DNA of 18,712 bases from Prasinococcaceae sp. CCMP 1430 (GCA_013416795.1 RQSC01000019.1:202083-220794), one strand, 5' to 3'. Shown: positions 1-8,398, counted from the first letter of the stretch. The notes: generated from the sequence alone by a model not told the origin. A program made the numbers and translations.

Positions 1-720
1 CGGTGGTCCCTGCAGTGTGCGCGGACGTGCCGTGGCGCGGCGGCGACGGGTGCCGACGCGGCCGAGGCACGGAGGCTGTGCAGCGCGGCGGTGGCGGCGC
101 GCGGCGGCGCGGCGGTGGCGCGGAATGAAGCCGCGGGAACGTGGGCGCTCGCCTGGTGCGACCCCGGGGTGGAGGCGTTCCGCGCGAGCCCGTTCTTCTG
201 GGCGCTGGAGGGGTCGGTCGGGCGCGACGCCGCCTTCCCGCTGGTGGGCGGCGGCGTAGCCGACGTGTTCGAGTTCACGGGAAGCATACCAGGCGTGCGC
301 GTCGGCGAGGCGCGGCAGGAGCTCGCGCTGCCTGGCGACGGCGACGACGGTGCGCCCGCCGGCGGCAGGCTGACCAGTGAGGTCGACCTCCAGCTCATGA
401 GCAAGAGTCGCGCCTGGCCTCTGGAGTTGCGTGGGGCGATGCGCACCGAGTGCGCCGTCGAGGGCACGCGCGCAGCGACCAACGGCGGCGCCCTGGTCGT
501 CGCGCTGCGCGTTGAGAGCACCGCGGTGGCCGACACGGCGGGCCAGCCGCTCGCAGCGGCGCTCGCGGGCGCGGCCTTCCCGAGCGGAGATGCGCTTAGC
601 GAGCCACGCGTGGAGATGGTCGTCGAGCACGCTGACGAGCTCGTCCGCATCACTCGCGTGCCTGCGTGCGCCTCGCTGGCGGGCGGTGGCGGGCTGCTCT
701 TCGTCCACGTGAGGCGGTAG
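1..720 (+). CDS. PAP/fibrillin-like protein, 3' part (5' end outside window)
   Basis: The frame is open from the first base to the TAG at 718-720 and has no ATG before 398, so the gene starts left of the window or in an upstream exon. About 239 residues are visible. After an Ala/Arg-rich stretch it shows a TWALAW segment, then RASPFFWALEG, then an IPGVRVGEARQEL strand-like segment, and it ends with VRITRV...LLFVHVRR. A tryptophan strand, an SPFFWA-type motif and a terminal RI-x-R...FV-x-V-R strand resemble the lipocalin-like PAP/fibrillin proteins of plastids, which are thought to bind lipids or quinones at thylakoids and plastoglobules. That resemblance is my own pattern match and is modest; the protein could be another beta-barrel family. 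It is convergent with CFAP57, with 102 nt between stop codons. Confidence 0.55.
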   Translation, partial: RWSLQCARTCRGAAATGADAAEARRLCSAAVAARGGAAVARNEAAGTWALAWCDPGVEAFRASPFFWALEGSVGRDAAFPLVGGGVADVFEFTGSIPGVRVGEARQELALPGDGDDGAPAGGRLTSEVDLQLMSKSRAWPLELRGAMRTECAVEGTRAATNGGALVVALRVESTAVADTAGQPLAAALAGAAFPSGDALSEPRVEMVVEHADELVRITRVPACASLAGGGGLLFVHVRR

Positions 721-756
721 GCGCGCACGCGCACACGCGCAGCGCTGACGGCTGTG

Positions 757-778
757 TGTACAAAATATTTAATAAGAG
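757..778. promoter_or_regulatory. shared AT-rich 3'-end region with palindromic TGTACA
   Basis: A short AT-rich island (TGTACA at 757-762 followed by an AAATATTTAATAA-type run) lies between the convergent stop codons at 720 and 823. TGTACA reads as UGUAC on both strands, so it could supply a UGUA-type cleavage and polyadenylation element to both genes. The sequence is seen directly; the role is inferred. Confidence 0.4.
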
Positions 779-822
779 TGCGAGCGCCGCGCCGGCCCTC
801 GCTGTTGTGTGATCGCCTGCCT

Positions 823-3800
823 CTAGGCCGTGGTGGGTATCTCGGCGGGCGCATCGCCGACGTCCCCGACATGCGCATCGCCCGACGTCTCCTTCTGCTC
901 CACCGGCGCGGCCTCACCGCCGCCTGCCTCCTCCGCGCCGCCCGCGTCCATGCCGCCCGCGGCGTCGCCCACGTCGGGGGCGCGCGACGCTGGACGAGAG
1001 GCATCCACCACCGTCTTGAGCTGCTCGCGCAGGTGCGCGATCTCGACGCCCTGCTGCTCGATGGTGGCGAGCGCCTCCTGCAGCTGCTGCGCCCCCACGC
1101 GGCTGGCCGAGGCTGCGCTCGACTTGCGCACCCGCCCGCCGCCCGCCGCCCTGCCGCCGCCCACCGCCATCGTGTCCGCCGAGCCGCTCTGCTGAATCCT
1201 GAGCGCCTTCAGCTCGCGCCGCAGCTCGTTGACCTCCTTGATGAGGACGACGTTCTCGTTCATAATGCGCAAGTTGTCCTTCTTGTGCAAGTCGCTGTCC
1301 TTTGCCAGCTGGCGCTTGAGGCCCTCCACAGACTTCTCGAGGTACGCGCGCTGGCGCGAGTTCTCGCGCAGGATATCCTCGTCGATCTTGGGCGGGCCAT
1401 CGCGCCCCTCGGTGACGTGCGCCTGGAATAGTTGCTTGACCGCCTCGCGCAGCGCCTTGGGGTCCAGCAGGTGCTGCGCGCACTCGTGTAGGTCGTGGCG
1501 GAAGCGCTGGGTGAGCGCCGTCGCGTCGAGCAGCTTGAGCTTTTGCGCGTCGAGCTCGCGCTGCAGGCCGCCGAGCTTCATCTTGTGGTCCGCAAGCTGC
1601 AGGTCCGAGCTCGCCGTCTGCTTGTGGTAGCGCTCGAGCTCGAGGTCCATCTCCTTGACCTGGTCCTTCATCGAGGCGATCTCCAGCTCGCGCGGCTCGA
1701 TACCGCGCTTGAGCTCGCGGATCTTGTAGTCAAGCACGAACTTGAACTTCTCAAGCTCCTGGTTCTTCTTCTTGAGATCATGGATGCGGCGCTCCTTGTC
1801 TCCGATGGTCTCGTCACGCTCGAGGATCTCCTTCTTCAAGCCTGAGATGTCCTTCTCGAGGGCCTGGATGGTCAGGTAGAGCTCCTTCTTTTGCTCAAAG
1901 AGCGCGCGGACCTCGTCCTTGCTTTCGTCGATGTCCGTCTGCAGCGCAGAGAACTTCTTCCTCATGATGCCGTTCTCGCCCTTGAGGCGCAGCCCGACCT
2001 CGCGCTCGGCCGCCAGCCGCTTCTCGGAGCGCTCCTTGAGCTCCTCAATCTCACGGTCGGCGTCCTCCTCGAGCTGCCGCTTTATCTCCTCGAACTCCCG
2101 CGTTTGGTCCTGACCGTCCTGGTTGACGCGCTCCAGCGCCAGCTGCTCCTCCTGCAGCTTGACCTCGTACTCCTCCGTCAGCTCTGAGATCACATGCTCG
2201 TGGCTCTCCACGAGCAGCGCGTTCTGCTCATCCCAGCGCTCGTTGAGCGTCTCCTTCTCCTGCAGCAGCTGCTGGTAGCGCTCCACCTCCTGCATGATCT
2301 TGGCCTGGTGCGACGTCTCCAGGTCATGCATGGCCTGCGTGTGTTTCTCGTCCGCCAGCTTGAGCTTCTCCTCGTACTCCATTTCCTGCTCGTTCTTCTC
2401 CTGGAACAGCAACTCGAACTTGGCCTTGTCGGCCTCGAGCTCGGTCTGGAATTTGTCGGTGAGCTCCTTGACCTTCTCGTTGAGGTTGAGGTCCTTCAGG
2501 CGCAGCTGATACTCGTTCTGCATGGTCAGCTCGTTCACATGCGTCTCGAGCTCGGCCATGCGCGCCTTCTTCTCCTCGAGATCCGACTTGGTGACCAGCA
2601 CCTCCTCGGTGGACGCCGAAGGCAGCTCCTTGTCGCGTTTGCCCGCCCAACGCCCTTCGTCCAGCACATCGAAGACGGCCAGGCAGCCATCCTCGGACAC
2701 GCAGAAGAGCAGGCTGTCGTCGTGCGACACGCACATGCGCGTGATCGAGCCCGCGTGGCACTGATACTCCTGGTATTCGCCAGTCAGCGGGAACTTGTAC
2801 GCGCGCACGGCGCCTGTCTCGCTGGCGGCGAAGAGCGCGTGGGCGCTGGTGGGAAGAGCAACCTGCGTGAGCACAGTCCCCGTGTCGTACTCCTTGGCCT
2901 CCTGCGCGTCGTCAAACTCCTTGAGCTTGCAGTCCGAGCTCACAGCCAAGATGGAGCGCGCATCGGGCGTCGAAACCACGCAGGTGTAGTTGCATCCCTT
3001 GAACACATTCTCCTTCTCGCGCTTGAAGTCCTTGAGCGTCCACTCGTACACGGCGCCGTCCACGCCCGCACTGACAAGCTTGGAGTCGTCGTGCGCCCAG
3101 TGCAGCGAGCGCACCTTGCCGTTGTGACCACGCAGGTTGCCGATATTCTCGCACGTGTACGTGTTGTAGATCTGCACCGTGGTGCCGTTCACCGCCGCGA
3201 AGTACTGCCCGCCATGCGAGAAGCGGCACTCCCGGCAGGCCTTGATGGAGAACTCTTTGTACGTCCGGATGTCATCAATGAGCAGGTTCATCAGGCGCAG
3301 CTTGTCGGCGAAACCGACGAGCACGTTCAAGCCGCTCGGGTGAAACGAGACGCTGTAGGCCTCCTCGGGGAAGAACTTGGCCAGCTCGGCCGACTTTTCG
3401 AGGTAGTTCCAGATGCGCACCGAACGGTCGGTTGAGCACGTGGCCACGAGCGGCTTGCGCACGCACGTGTCGACGCCGGTGATACCCGTCGAGTGAAACG
3501 ACTGCGAAAACAGCTCGAACTTCATGTCCTCGGTCTTGAGGACGTCCGAGTTGGACAGTCCGAGCGCGAAGGCCTGAGAAGTCTCGAGCGTGCACAAGAG
3601 CGTCTCCTCGCTCGGACTGACGGCCAGGCTGAGGATGCGCTGCGGGTGGTCCTCGATGCGGAACGACTTGGACTTCTTGTACGAGTCACGATCCTCGCTC
3701 TTCTCGAAGATGGATACCACGCCGCCGCTGCCTGAGCACACGAACCCCTTCGAGTAGGGCTTGATGCACTCGATCGAGTTGCCGTCGGGCATTGCGTTGG

Positions 3801-4480
3801 GCAGCGCGGTCCTGACCTCGCCGCCCTCCACGAGCAGCATCTCCCCTTTGTCGCTGGCCACCACGCATCGCTCGCCACGCTCGTCGGGCAGCCACGCATG
3901 GCACGTATATTTTGCGAGCTCGCGCTTTCCAAGCGAGGTCGCCATGACCTTGAGGTTGTTATCCGCCAGTCGAAACATCTTGAAGATGCCCTGGCCGACG
4001 ACGCTGAGCACGCTGGGCTCCAGGGGGTTGAAGACCACCTGATAGAGCGGCGCGCTCGACGCGTTGCTCGCCTTCGCGCTCGCGATCACCTTTGACTTCT
4101 CCCACGCCCACAGCACGAGCGTCCAGTCGGGCGCCCCACCCTGCGCAGCGAGGATCTTGCCGTCGGGAGAGAACGCGAGCGACACGTACTCCTTCGAGAG
4201 CACATCGGGCGCGGCGAGCACCTTGCGACGCTTGAGCGTGTGCAGGTCGCACACGCTCACCATGCCGCGCTCGGCCCGCTCGGCGACGGCCACATACTTC
4301 TTCGACGCGCTCACCGCAAGCGCGCTGATACCCTTCGACTCGCCGGTGCCAGGGATGAACTTTTGCGTCTTCTGTTCCGTGTTGTAGATGACGGTGTTGT
4401 GTCCCGCGGGGTACAGCACCACGTTCTCCTCCAGGTAGTGGATGTTGTCCTTCACATCACCCTTGAGGCCGAAGACGTGC
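823..4480 (-). CDS. CFAP57: CFAP57 (WDR65), main exon
   Basis: Cilia- and flagella-associated protein 57 is a WD-repeat/coiled-coil axonemal protein linked to inner dynein arm assembly and ciliary waveform. With the predicted first exon the protein is 1,224 residues, close to the family's roughly 1,250. Residues about 7-620 hold WD40 blades with family hallmarks: HVFGLKGDVKDNI at the start, RKPLVATCSTDRSVRIWNY, FADKLRLMNLLIDDIR and a DGAVYEW blade end. Residues about 640-1100 form a long coiled coil (NEYQLRLKDLN, RLKGENGIMRKKFSAL, KKKNQELEKFKFVLDYKI, IMNENVVLIKEVNELRREL). The last ~120 residues are Gly/Ala-rich and poorly conserved. The frame stays open upstream of 4480 but has no ATG, and family similarity starts exactly after a minus-strand CAG at the splice site, so the start lies in another exon. 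TAG stop at 825-823. Confidence 0.95.
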
Positions 4481-5396
4481 CTGCGCGCGCAGAGGACGCG
4501 TGGGCAGGCGTGTGGCAGCAGCACACGCGAGGTGAGCCGAGCCGGACGCGGTCGCCAACGCCGAGTCAGCCGCCAATGTGGGCGCACATTGCGATCGCGC
4601 CCGCTCTCGGCGCGCTGCCGCCGGCCCACTGCCTCGCGCGACCCCTCACAGCGCTGCTCGCTCTCTTTCGCACTGCTCGCGTGCGCGCAGGCACGAGCTA
4701 CTCCTTCAGCGGCGCGCTCGCGCCGCTGGGATCCGGCGCGCGAAACGCGCGTGTGAAGGCAGGGTGCGGGCAGCGCGGCATCAGACGCGCCAGACCCGCG
4801 CCCCCGGCCTGTGCCCCGCCGATTGCGAGAGACGCGCTAGCCGCAGCCATCGCAAGGGAACGCCCCACGCTCCCAACCCTACACTCCTCCACGCGAGCAC
4901 AAAAGGGAAGAGATGGGCGGCACGGGTTGGCGATCCCCAACCCCTAGCAGCCGAGCGCAACGCGCGCGCTGCGGGCGCCCGCTCCGGGCACCTGTGCCTG
5001 CGCCTGCCTCCTGCAGGAGAAAGCGGACGTACTCACACGCCCGAGAGAGAGAGAGGGAAAAAAAAAACGCGCGCGCGCGGGGGTGCTCTCCCCCGCTTTT
5101 CCCCCGCCTCTCCCGACCGCGAAGCGCCCCCGCGCGGCGGCTTGCGAAGCTCTGAGCGCGTCCGAGGGCCACAGGGACGCGAGGGATGAGCCGGCCGCGC
5201 GCGAGAGCTCGCGCGGCCCGCCCTTGGCCCCTCCCACCCACCCCCCACGCACCGCGCGCGCGATTGACAAAAAAAAAAAAAGAGGGGGAAGGAAAGTAGT
5301 AGCGGGAAACGCGACGCCGCTGCTCCGCCACTTCTCCTTCCCCCTTCCCCCCCTCCTCCAACTCCAAAGACCAGCTCCAGCACACGTGCGACGCAC
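4481..5396 (-). other. predicted CFAP57 intron 1 (916 nt)
   Basis: On the minus strand the donor reads AG|GTGCGT (exon end 5397) and the acceptor reads CGCGCGCAG|GCAC (exon start 4480). A CTGAC branch-point-like pentamer lies at 4568-4564. The intron holds no convincing gene. It contains a GA run followed by an A10-class run (about 5045-5070), a 13-A tract near 5270, and a strongly purine-skewed transcript segment (complement of 5330-5365) with several G-runs. Antisense open frames across it are Arg/Ala/Pro low-complexity translations of GC-rich DNA. Confidence 0.7.
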
Positions 5397-5413
5397 CTCG
5401 GCAGCAGCGACAT
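5397..5413 (-). CDS. CFAP57: CFAP57, predicted first coding exon (17 nt)
   Basis: Minus-strand ATG at 5413-5411 begins MSLLP plus the first two bases (AG) of an Arg codon, followed directly by the donor GTGCGT. Joining to the G at 4480 completes AGG and gives MSLLPR-HVFGLKGDV, which restores the expected short N-terminus just before the conserved HVFGLKG block. The phase is exact and the donor is close to consensus. The other minus-strand ATGs between 4500 and 5400 (at about 4589, 4791 and 4850) did not give a consensus donor in a matching phase. The prediction still needs transcript support. Confidence 0.7.
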
Positions 5414-5598
5414 GGCCAGCCCTCCCTCCCTCCCTCTCGCACAGCGCGCGCGCCGCGCGCGCTGTGCCGCCGCCGCGCCGCGCTGAGGCTGTTGCGGCGG
5501 CGGCGCGCGGGCGGCGTTTTCCGGCCGCCCGATGCGGCGCGCGCAGGGGGGGGGCGCGAGACGCGAGCAAATATAAACCCTTTCTAAATAAACATACT

Positions 5599-5730
5599 TG
5601 AACCCCAATAATGAAACCTTAACCCCCGAGCGCGCACGGGGGAGTCGGAGTGCGCGTGCCATTTGCACTGCAGGATCGCTTGGACGGAAGTGGACCCTAT
5701 GATGAAAAGTACCCCAAAGTGAAACCTTTT
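5599..5730 (-). repeat. diverged interspersed repeat, copy A
   Basis: Read on the minus strand it contains, in order, CACTTTGGGG, GGGTCCACTTC (5697-5687), GCAAATGG (5666-5659), GGTTTCA (5618-5612) and GGGGTTCAA (5607-5599). The same blocks occur in the same order on the plus strand at 8268-8380. Between GCAAATGG and GGTTTCA this copy carries about 30 extra GC-rich bases. It also has an internal GGTTTCA...TTGGGGT repetition, with half-units about 108 bp apart. No terminal repeats or target-site duplications are apparent. Confidence 0.45.
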
Positions 5731-5830
5731 CCGGGGCGAACGGCCGTCGCCGGGACCGCCGGGCCCGGCGATGCCGCACGCGAGCGCGCGAGCAGCGCCG
5801 CTCGCACGCGCCCTGCCCAGGGGATCGTGC

Positions 5831-5879
5831 GCCTCGCGCCTCGCGCCTCGCGCCTCGCGCTTCGCGCCTCGCGCTCCGC
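5831..5879. repeat. 7-bp minisatellite, seven units
   Basis: Seven head-to-tail units of GCCTCGC cover 49 bp; the fifth unit is GCTTCGC and the seventh GCTCCGC. The array is in non-coding DNA downstream of ASL. Confidence 0.85.
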
Positions 5880-6049
5880 GCGGGAGCGCGTGCCGCTCCT
5901 GGCGTCGGTCGGAGCGCGCGGACAGTGGGCGCGTCGGTGAAGTCGCATGACATGGGTACATACACGTGCGTGCATGCGCGGCGGCAGCGAGCGCCGTGCC
6001 AAGCGCCGCGCGCGGCGAGCGCGGCGGCCGGAACGCGCACGCGCGCGCG

Positions 6050-7417
6050 TCACTTGAGCAGCTTGGCCTTCCACTGGTCCATCTGCTCCGCGACGCACGC
6101 CTTGCCCGTGGAGCCGTACGACTGGAACTGCGCGACGGCGTTGTCCACGCCGAGCGACATGTAGACGTCGTCCTCGAAGATGGGGTCGATGGCGCGCATG
6201 TCGTCGAGGGAGAGCTCCTTGAGCTCGCAGTCCTTGGCAACGCCCAGCGCCACGCAGCGGCCGACCACCTCGTGCGCCGAGCGGAAGGGCATGCCCTTGC
6301 GCACGAGGTAGTCGGCGAGCGTGGTGGCGTCCAGGAAGCCCTTGCCGAGGCCCGCGGCGATGTGCTCCTTGTTGAAGGTGACGTTGTACGCGAAGGCGGT
6401 GGTGACCTCGACCACCTTCATGACGGTGTCCACCGCGTCGAAGAGCGGCTCCTTGTCCTCCTGCAGGTCGCGGTTGTACGTCGACGGCAGCCCCTTGCAG
6501 AGCGTGAGCAGGGTGACCAGGTTGCCGATGACGCGCGCGCTCTTGCCGCGCACGATCTCCATGGGGTCGGGGTTCTTCTTCTGCGGCATGATGGACGAGC
6601 CCGTGGACACGTTGTCGGCGGGCGTGATGAAGGAGAACTCCTCGCTCGCCCACAGCACCCACTCCTCGCCCAGCCGGCTGAGGTGCATGCCCACGATGGA
6701 CAGCGCCGACATGTACTCGATGATGAAGTCGCGGTCCATCACGCTGTCCACCGAGTTGGCGGTGGGCGCGTCGAAGCCCAGCGCCTTGGCGGTGGCGTGC
6801 CGGTCGATGGGCAGCCCCGTGCCGGCCATCGCGCACGCGCCCAGCGGGCACTGGTTGGCGCGCGCGCGGCAGTCGCGCAGCCGCCCGAGGTCGCGCTCCA
6901 GCTGCTCCACGTACGCGAGCAGCTGATGCTGCAGCAGGATGGGCTGGGCGCGCTGCAGGTGCGTGTACCCGGGCACCACCAGGCCCTCGTTGGCGTCGGC
7001 GAGCAGCACGAGCGCGCGCTGCAGGTCCACCACCTTGCCCTCGAGCTCGTCGATCGAGTCGCGCATCCACAGCCGCACGTCGGTGATCACCTGGTCGTTG
7101 CGGCTGCGCGCCGTGTGCAGCTTCTTGCCGGGCTCGCCCACCTTCTCGATGAGCGCGCTCTCGATGTTCATGTGCACGTCCTCACGGTCGGCGCGCCACT
7201 CGAAGCTCCCGTCCTCGATCTCCGCCTCGATCTCCGCCAGCCCGGTGAAGATCGCCTCCCTGTCCGCCTCGTCCATCAGCCCCTGCGCGCACAGCATGTC
7301 GGCGTGCGCGCGGCTGCCGCGAAGGTCCTGGGCGTACATCGTCTTGTCGAAGGAGACGCTCTCGCCGAACTGCTCCACCACCGGCAGCACCGCCTCGGAG
7401 AACCGCCCGCCCCACAT
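6050..7417 (-). CDS. ASL: argininosuccinate lyase
   Basis: Argininosuccinate lyase (EC 4.3.2.1) cleaves argininosuccinate to arginine and fumarate, the last step of arginine synthesis, as a homotetramer. The 455-residue product matches the usual length of about 460. It starts MWGGRF, the conserved N-terminal block. Hallmarks are TARSRNDQV, GYTHLQRAQP (catalytic His about 153), ANSVDSVMDRDF, and the fumarate-lyase signature GSSIMPQKKNPD (residues about 273-284), which carries the catalytic serine loop. The C-terminal DLPFRSAHE-type motif is also present. The ATG at 7417-7415 is chosen because the frame upstream, open to 7567, is Gly/Arg/Ala-rich and contains no ATG. No obvious targeting peptide follows from this start, so it is probably cytosolic unless a further exon exists. 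TGA stop at 6052-6050. It is a single exon, divergent from bL10. Confidence 0.96.
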   Translation of the reverse strand: MWGGRFSEAVLPVVEQFGESVSFDKTMYAQDLRGSRAHADMLCAQGLMDEADREAIFTGLAEIEAEIEDGSFEWRADREDVHMNIESALIEKVGEPGKKLHTARSRNDQVITDVRLWMRDSIDELEGKVVDLQRALVLLADANEGLVVPGYTHLQRAQPILLQHQLLAYVEQLERDLGRLRDCRARANQCPLGACAMAGTGLPIDRHATAKALGFDAPTANSVDSVMDRDFIIEYMSALSIVGMHLSRLGEEWVLWASEEFSFITPADNVSTGSSIMPQKKNPDPMEIVRGKSARVIGNLVTLLTLCKGLPSTYNRDLQEDKEPLFDAVDTVMKVVEVTTAFAYNVTFNKEHIAAGLGKGFLDATTLADYLVRKGMPFRSAHEVVGRCVALGVAKDCELKELSLDDMRAIDPIFEDDVYMSLGVDNAVAQFQSYGSTGKACVAEQMDQWKAKLLK

Positions 7418-7642
7418 CGCGCCGCCGCTGTCGTACCCGCCGCCCTGCTTGCCCCCCCCCTCCGCGCCGCGCGCCGCCGCGCGCCGCGCGTCCCCCTCTT
7501 CACGGCGCGCCGGCCGCCGCCCAAGCCCTCGGCGGCTGCGGCCCCCGCCCGAAACCGACTCTGACAACTCTCTCCCCGCTGGCTGGTGCGGGTCCGCTCG
7601 CCTTTGCTTTTCCCATGTCCTTTCCGCGCTGTGGTCACAAGA

Positions 7643-7875
7643 ATTTCAATACCGGAAAAGACCATAGAAGCATCCTTTTCGACATCACAAAATGCGGAGT
7701 TGACGCCCGTCGAAAGCGATGCCACCCTGTGTGTTTGCGTATGTGTTTGCGTGTGTGTGATTTCAATACCGAAAATACCATAGAAGCATCCTTTTCGAGA
7801 TCAAAAAATGCGGGGCGGACGCCCGTCGAAAGCGATGCCACCCTGTGTGTGCTGTGTGTGTTTTTTGGTGTGTGT
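7643..7875. repeat. tandem duplication, two units of about 116 bp
   Basis: Unit 1 (about 7643-7758) and unit 2 (about 7760-7875) align at an offset of 117 then 116 bp. Shared blocks are TTTCAATACCG, CCATAGAAGCATCCTTTTCG, AAAATGCGG, ACGCCCGTCGAAAGCGATG and CCACCCTGTGTGT. Differences are a few substitutions, one 1-bp indel and GT-repeat length at the unit ends. The units lie 230-460 bp upstream of the ASL start codon. Confidence 0.92.
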
Positions 7876-7962
7876 GTGTGGGGGGGGGGGTACTCAGAGC
7901 GTGTCTGTGCGCTCGTGGCTCTGGATCTGCGCTCGGCTTGTGTGTGCACGCACGATGCCGTC

Positions 7963-8040
7963 TGTGCGCGCGCGCGCGCGCGCGCGCGGGTGTGGGCTGG
8001 GGTGCGCGCGCGCGCGCGCACACGAGTGTGTGTGTGTGAT
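7963..8040. repeat. alternating purine-pyrimidine tracts (GC/GT)
   Basis: Uninterrupted alternation runs over 7963-7988 (TGTG then (CG)n), resumes at 8002-8024 ((GC)n then ACAC) and again at 8026-8039 ((GT)n), with only short breaks. GT-rich sequence also precedes it (7845-7880). Such (GC)n/(GT)n DNA is known to favour the Z form under negative supercoiling; that it does so here is inference. Confidence 0.8.
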
Positions 8041-8162
8041 TGTGTGTGCTCTCGTGCGAACGCGTGGCGTTGCGTGGAGGCCGCGCGCGCACACCAAAAA
8101 AAAAAGAAAAAAAGCGGGTCCGAGCGAAGAAGCCGGCAAAAAAGAGCCGAACTCATCTGCGC

Positions 8163-8234
8163 GGCGACGCGATTTACTTTATTTTTATTTTTACAGTATT
8201 GATTTTGATTTTGATTTTTGTTTTAGTTTTCCAG
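8163..8234. other. isolated AT-rich island with GATTTT triplet repeat
   Basis: About 70 bp of T-rich DNA sits in otherwise very GC-rich sequence. It contains TTTATTTTTATTTTTACAG (ending at 8196), three tandem GATTTT units (8201-8218) and TTTTAGTTTTCCAG (ending at 8234). The two pyrimidine-run-plus-AG strings look like plus-strand 3' splice sites. It does not coincide with the 3' end of any recognised gene, unlike the other AT-rich islands in the window. Confidence 0.5.
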
Positions 8235-8267
8235 CGACCGCGACCCAACAAAAACAAGCGGCGGGCG

Positions 8268-8380
8268 GCCCTTTGTGGAATCCATGTCCCGATTGCATTG
8301 GGTTCCACTTCTCTGAACAATGTTTTAGATTGGAGCAAAATGGAATCCCATTGGTTTGAGCGGGGTTCAACGTGGGTTCC
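8268..8380 (+). repeat. diverged interspersed repeat, copy B
   Basis: It contains, in order, CCCTTTGTGG (8269-8278), GGGTTCCACTTC (8300-8311), GCAAAATGG (8335-8343), GGTTTGA (8353-8359) and GGGGTTCAA (8362-8370), matching copy A at 5599-5730 on the opposite strand. TGGAATCC also occurs twice within the copy (8276 and 8341). In one plus-strand frame it reads as a short peptide with a CPDC pair ending at a TGA at 8357-8359; coding is unlikely. Confidence 0.45.
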
Positions 8381-8398
8381 GGCGCGCGCGCGCGCCGG
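8379..8398. repeat. perfect 20-bp GC palindrome
   Basis: CCGGCGCGCGCGCGCGCCGG is self-complementary over its whole length and is followed by another (CG)n run to 8410. It could extrude as a cruciform or adopt Z-DNA; it also directly abuts the end of repeat copy B. Confidence 0.7.

Larger units (their letters stand above)
5414..6049. other. spacer between CFAP57 5' end and ASL 3' end
   Basis: This stretch should carry the CFAP57 promoter and 5' UTR (right of 5413, read leftward) and the ASL 3' UTR. I see CCCTCC-type pyrimidine runs near 5420, GCGC-rich palindromic sequence near 5445-5475, an AT-rich island at about 5569-5600 with a TATAAA on the plus strand, a diverged repeat at 5599-5730 and a 7-bp minisatellite at 5831-5879. 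A minus-strand GTGTATGTAC (UGUA-type) lies near 5960, about 85-95 nt beyond the ASL stop, and could mark its 3' end. Open frames here are low-complexity Arg/Ala/Pro and I do not believe them. Confidence 0.5.

Noticed and set aside
2194-3435. 413-codon plus-strand frame inside CFAP57
   Set aside because: It is a Leu/Val/His-rich antisense translation of a strongly conserved WD40/coiled-coil gene.
5033-6040. 335-codon minus-strand frame between CFAP57 and ASL
   Set aside because: Composition is Arg/Ala/Pro low complexity, it spans a minisatellite and a repeat, and it overlaps the predicted CFAP57 first exon and intron.
5966-7564. 532-codon plus-strand frame over ASL
   Set aside because: It is His/Val/Leu/Arg-rich and lies exactly antisense to a confident enzyme; a long shadow frame is expected in GC-rich DNA.
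7418-7567. Fifty-codon N-terminal extension of ASL
   Set aside because: The frame is open but begins only at a TTG and is Gly/Arg/Ala-rich; the conserved family N-terminus begins at the ATG at 7417.
7845-8140. Cys/Val- or Thr/His-rich frames in the GT/GC tracts
   Set aside because: They are translations of simple repeats, not proteins.
8350-8380. GGTTCAA string resembling a tRNA T-loop
   Set aside because: No matching acceptor, D or anticodon stems; the string belongs to the diverged repeat.
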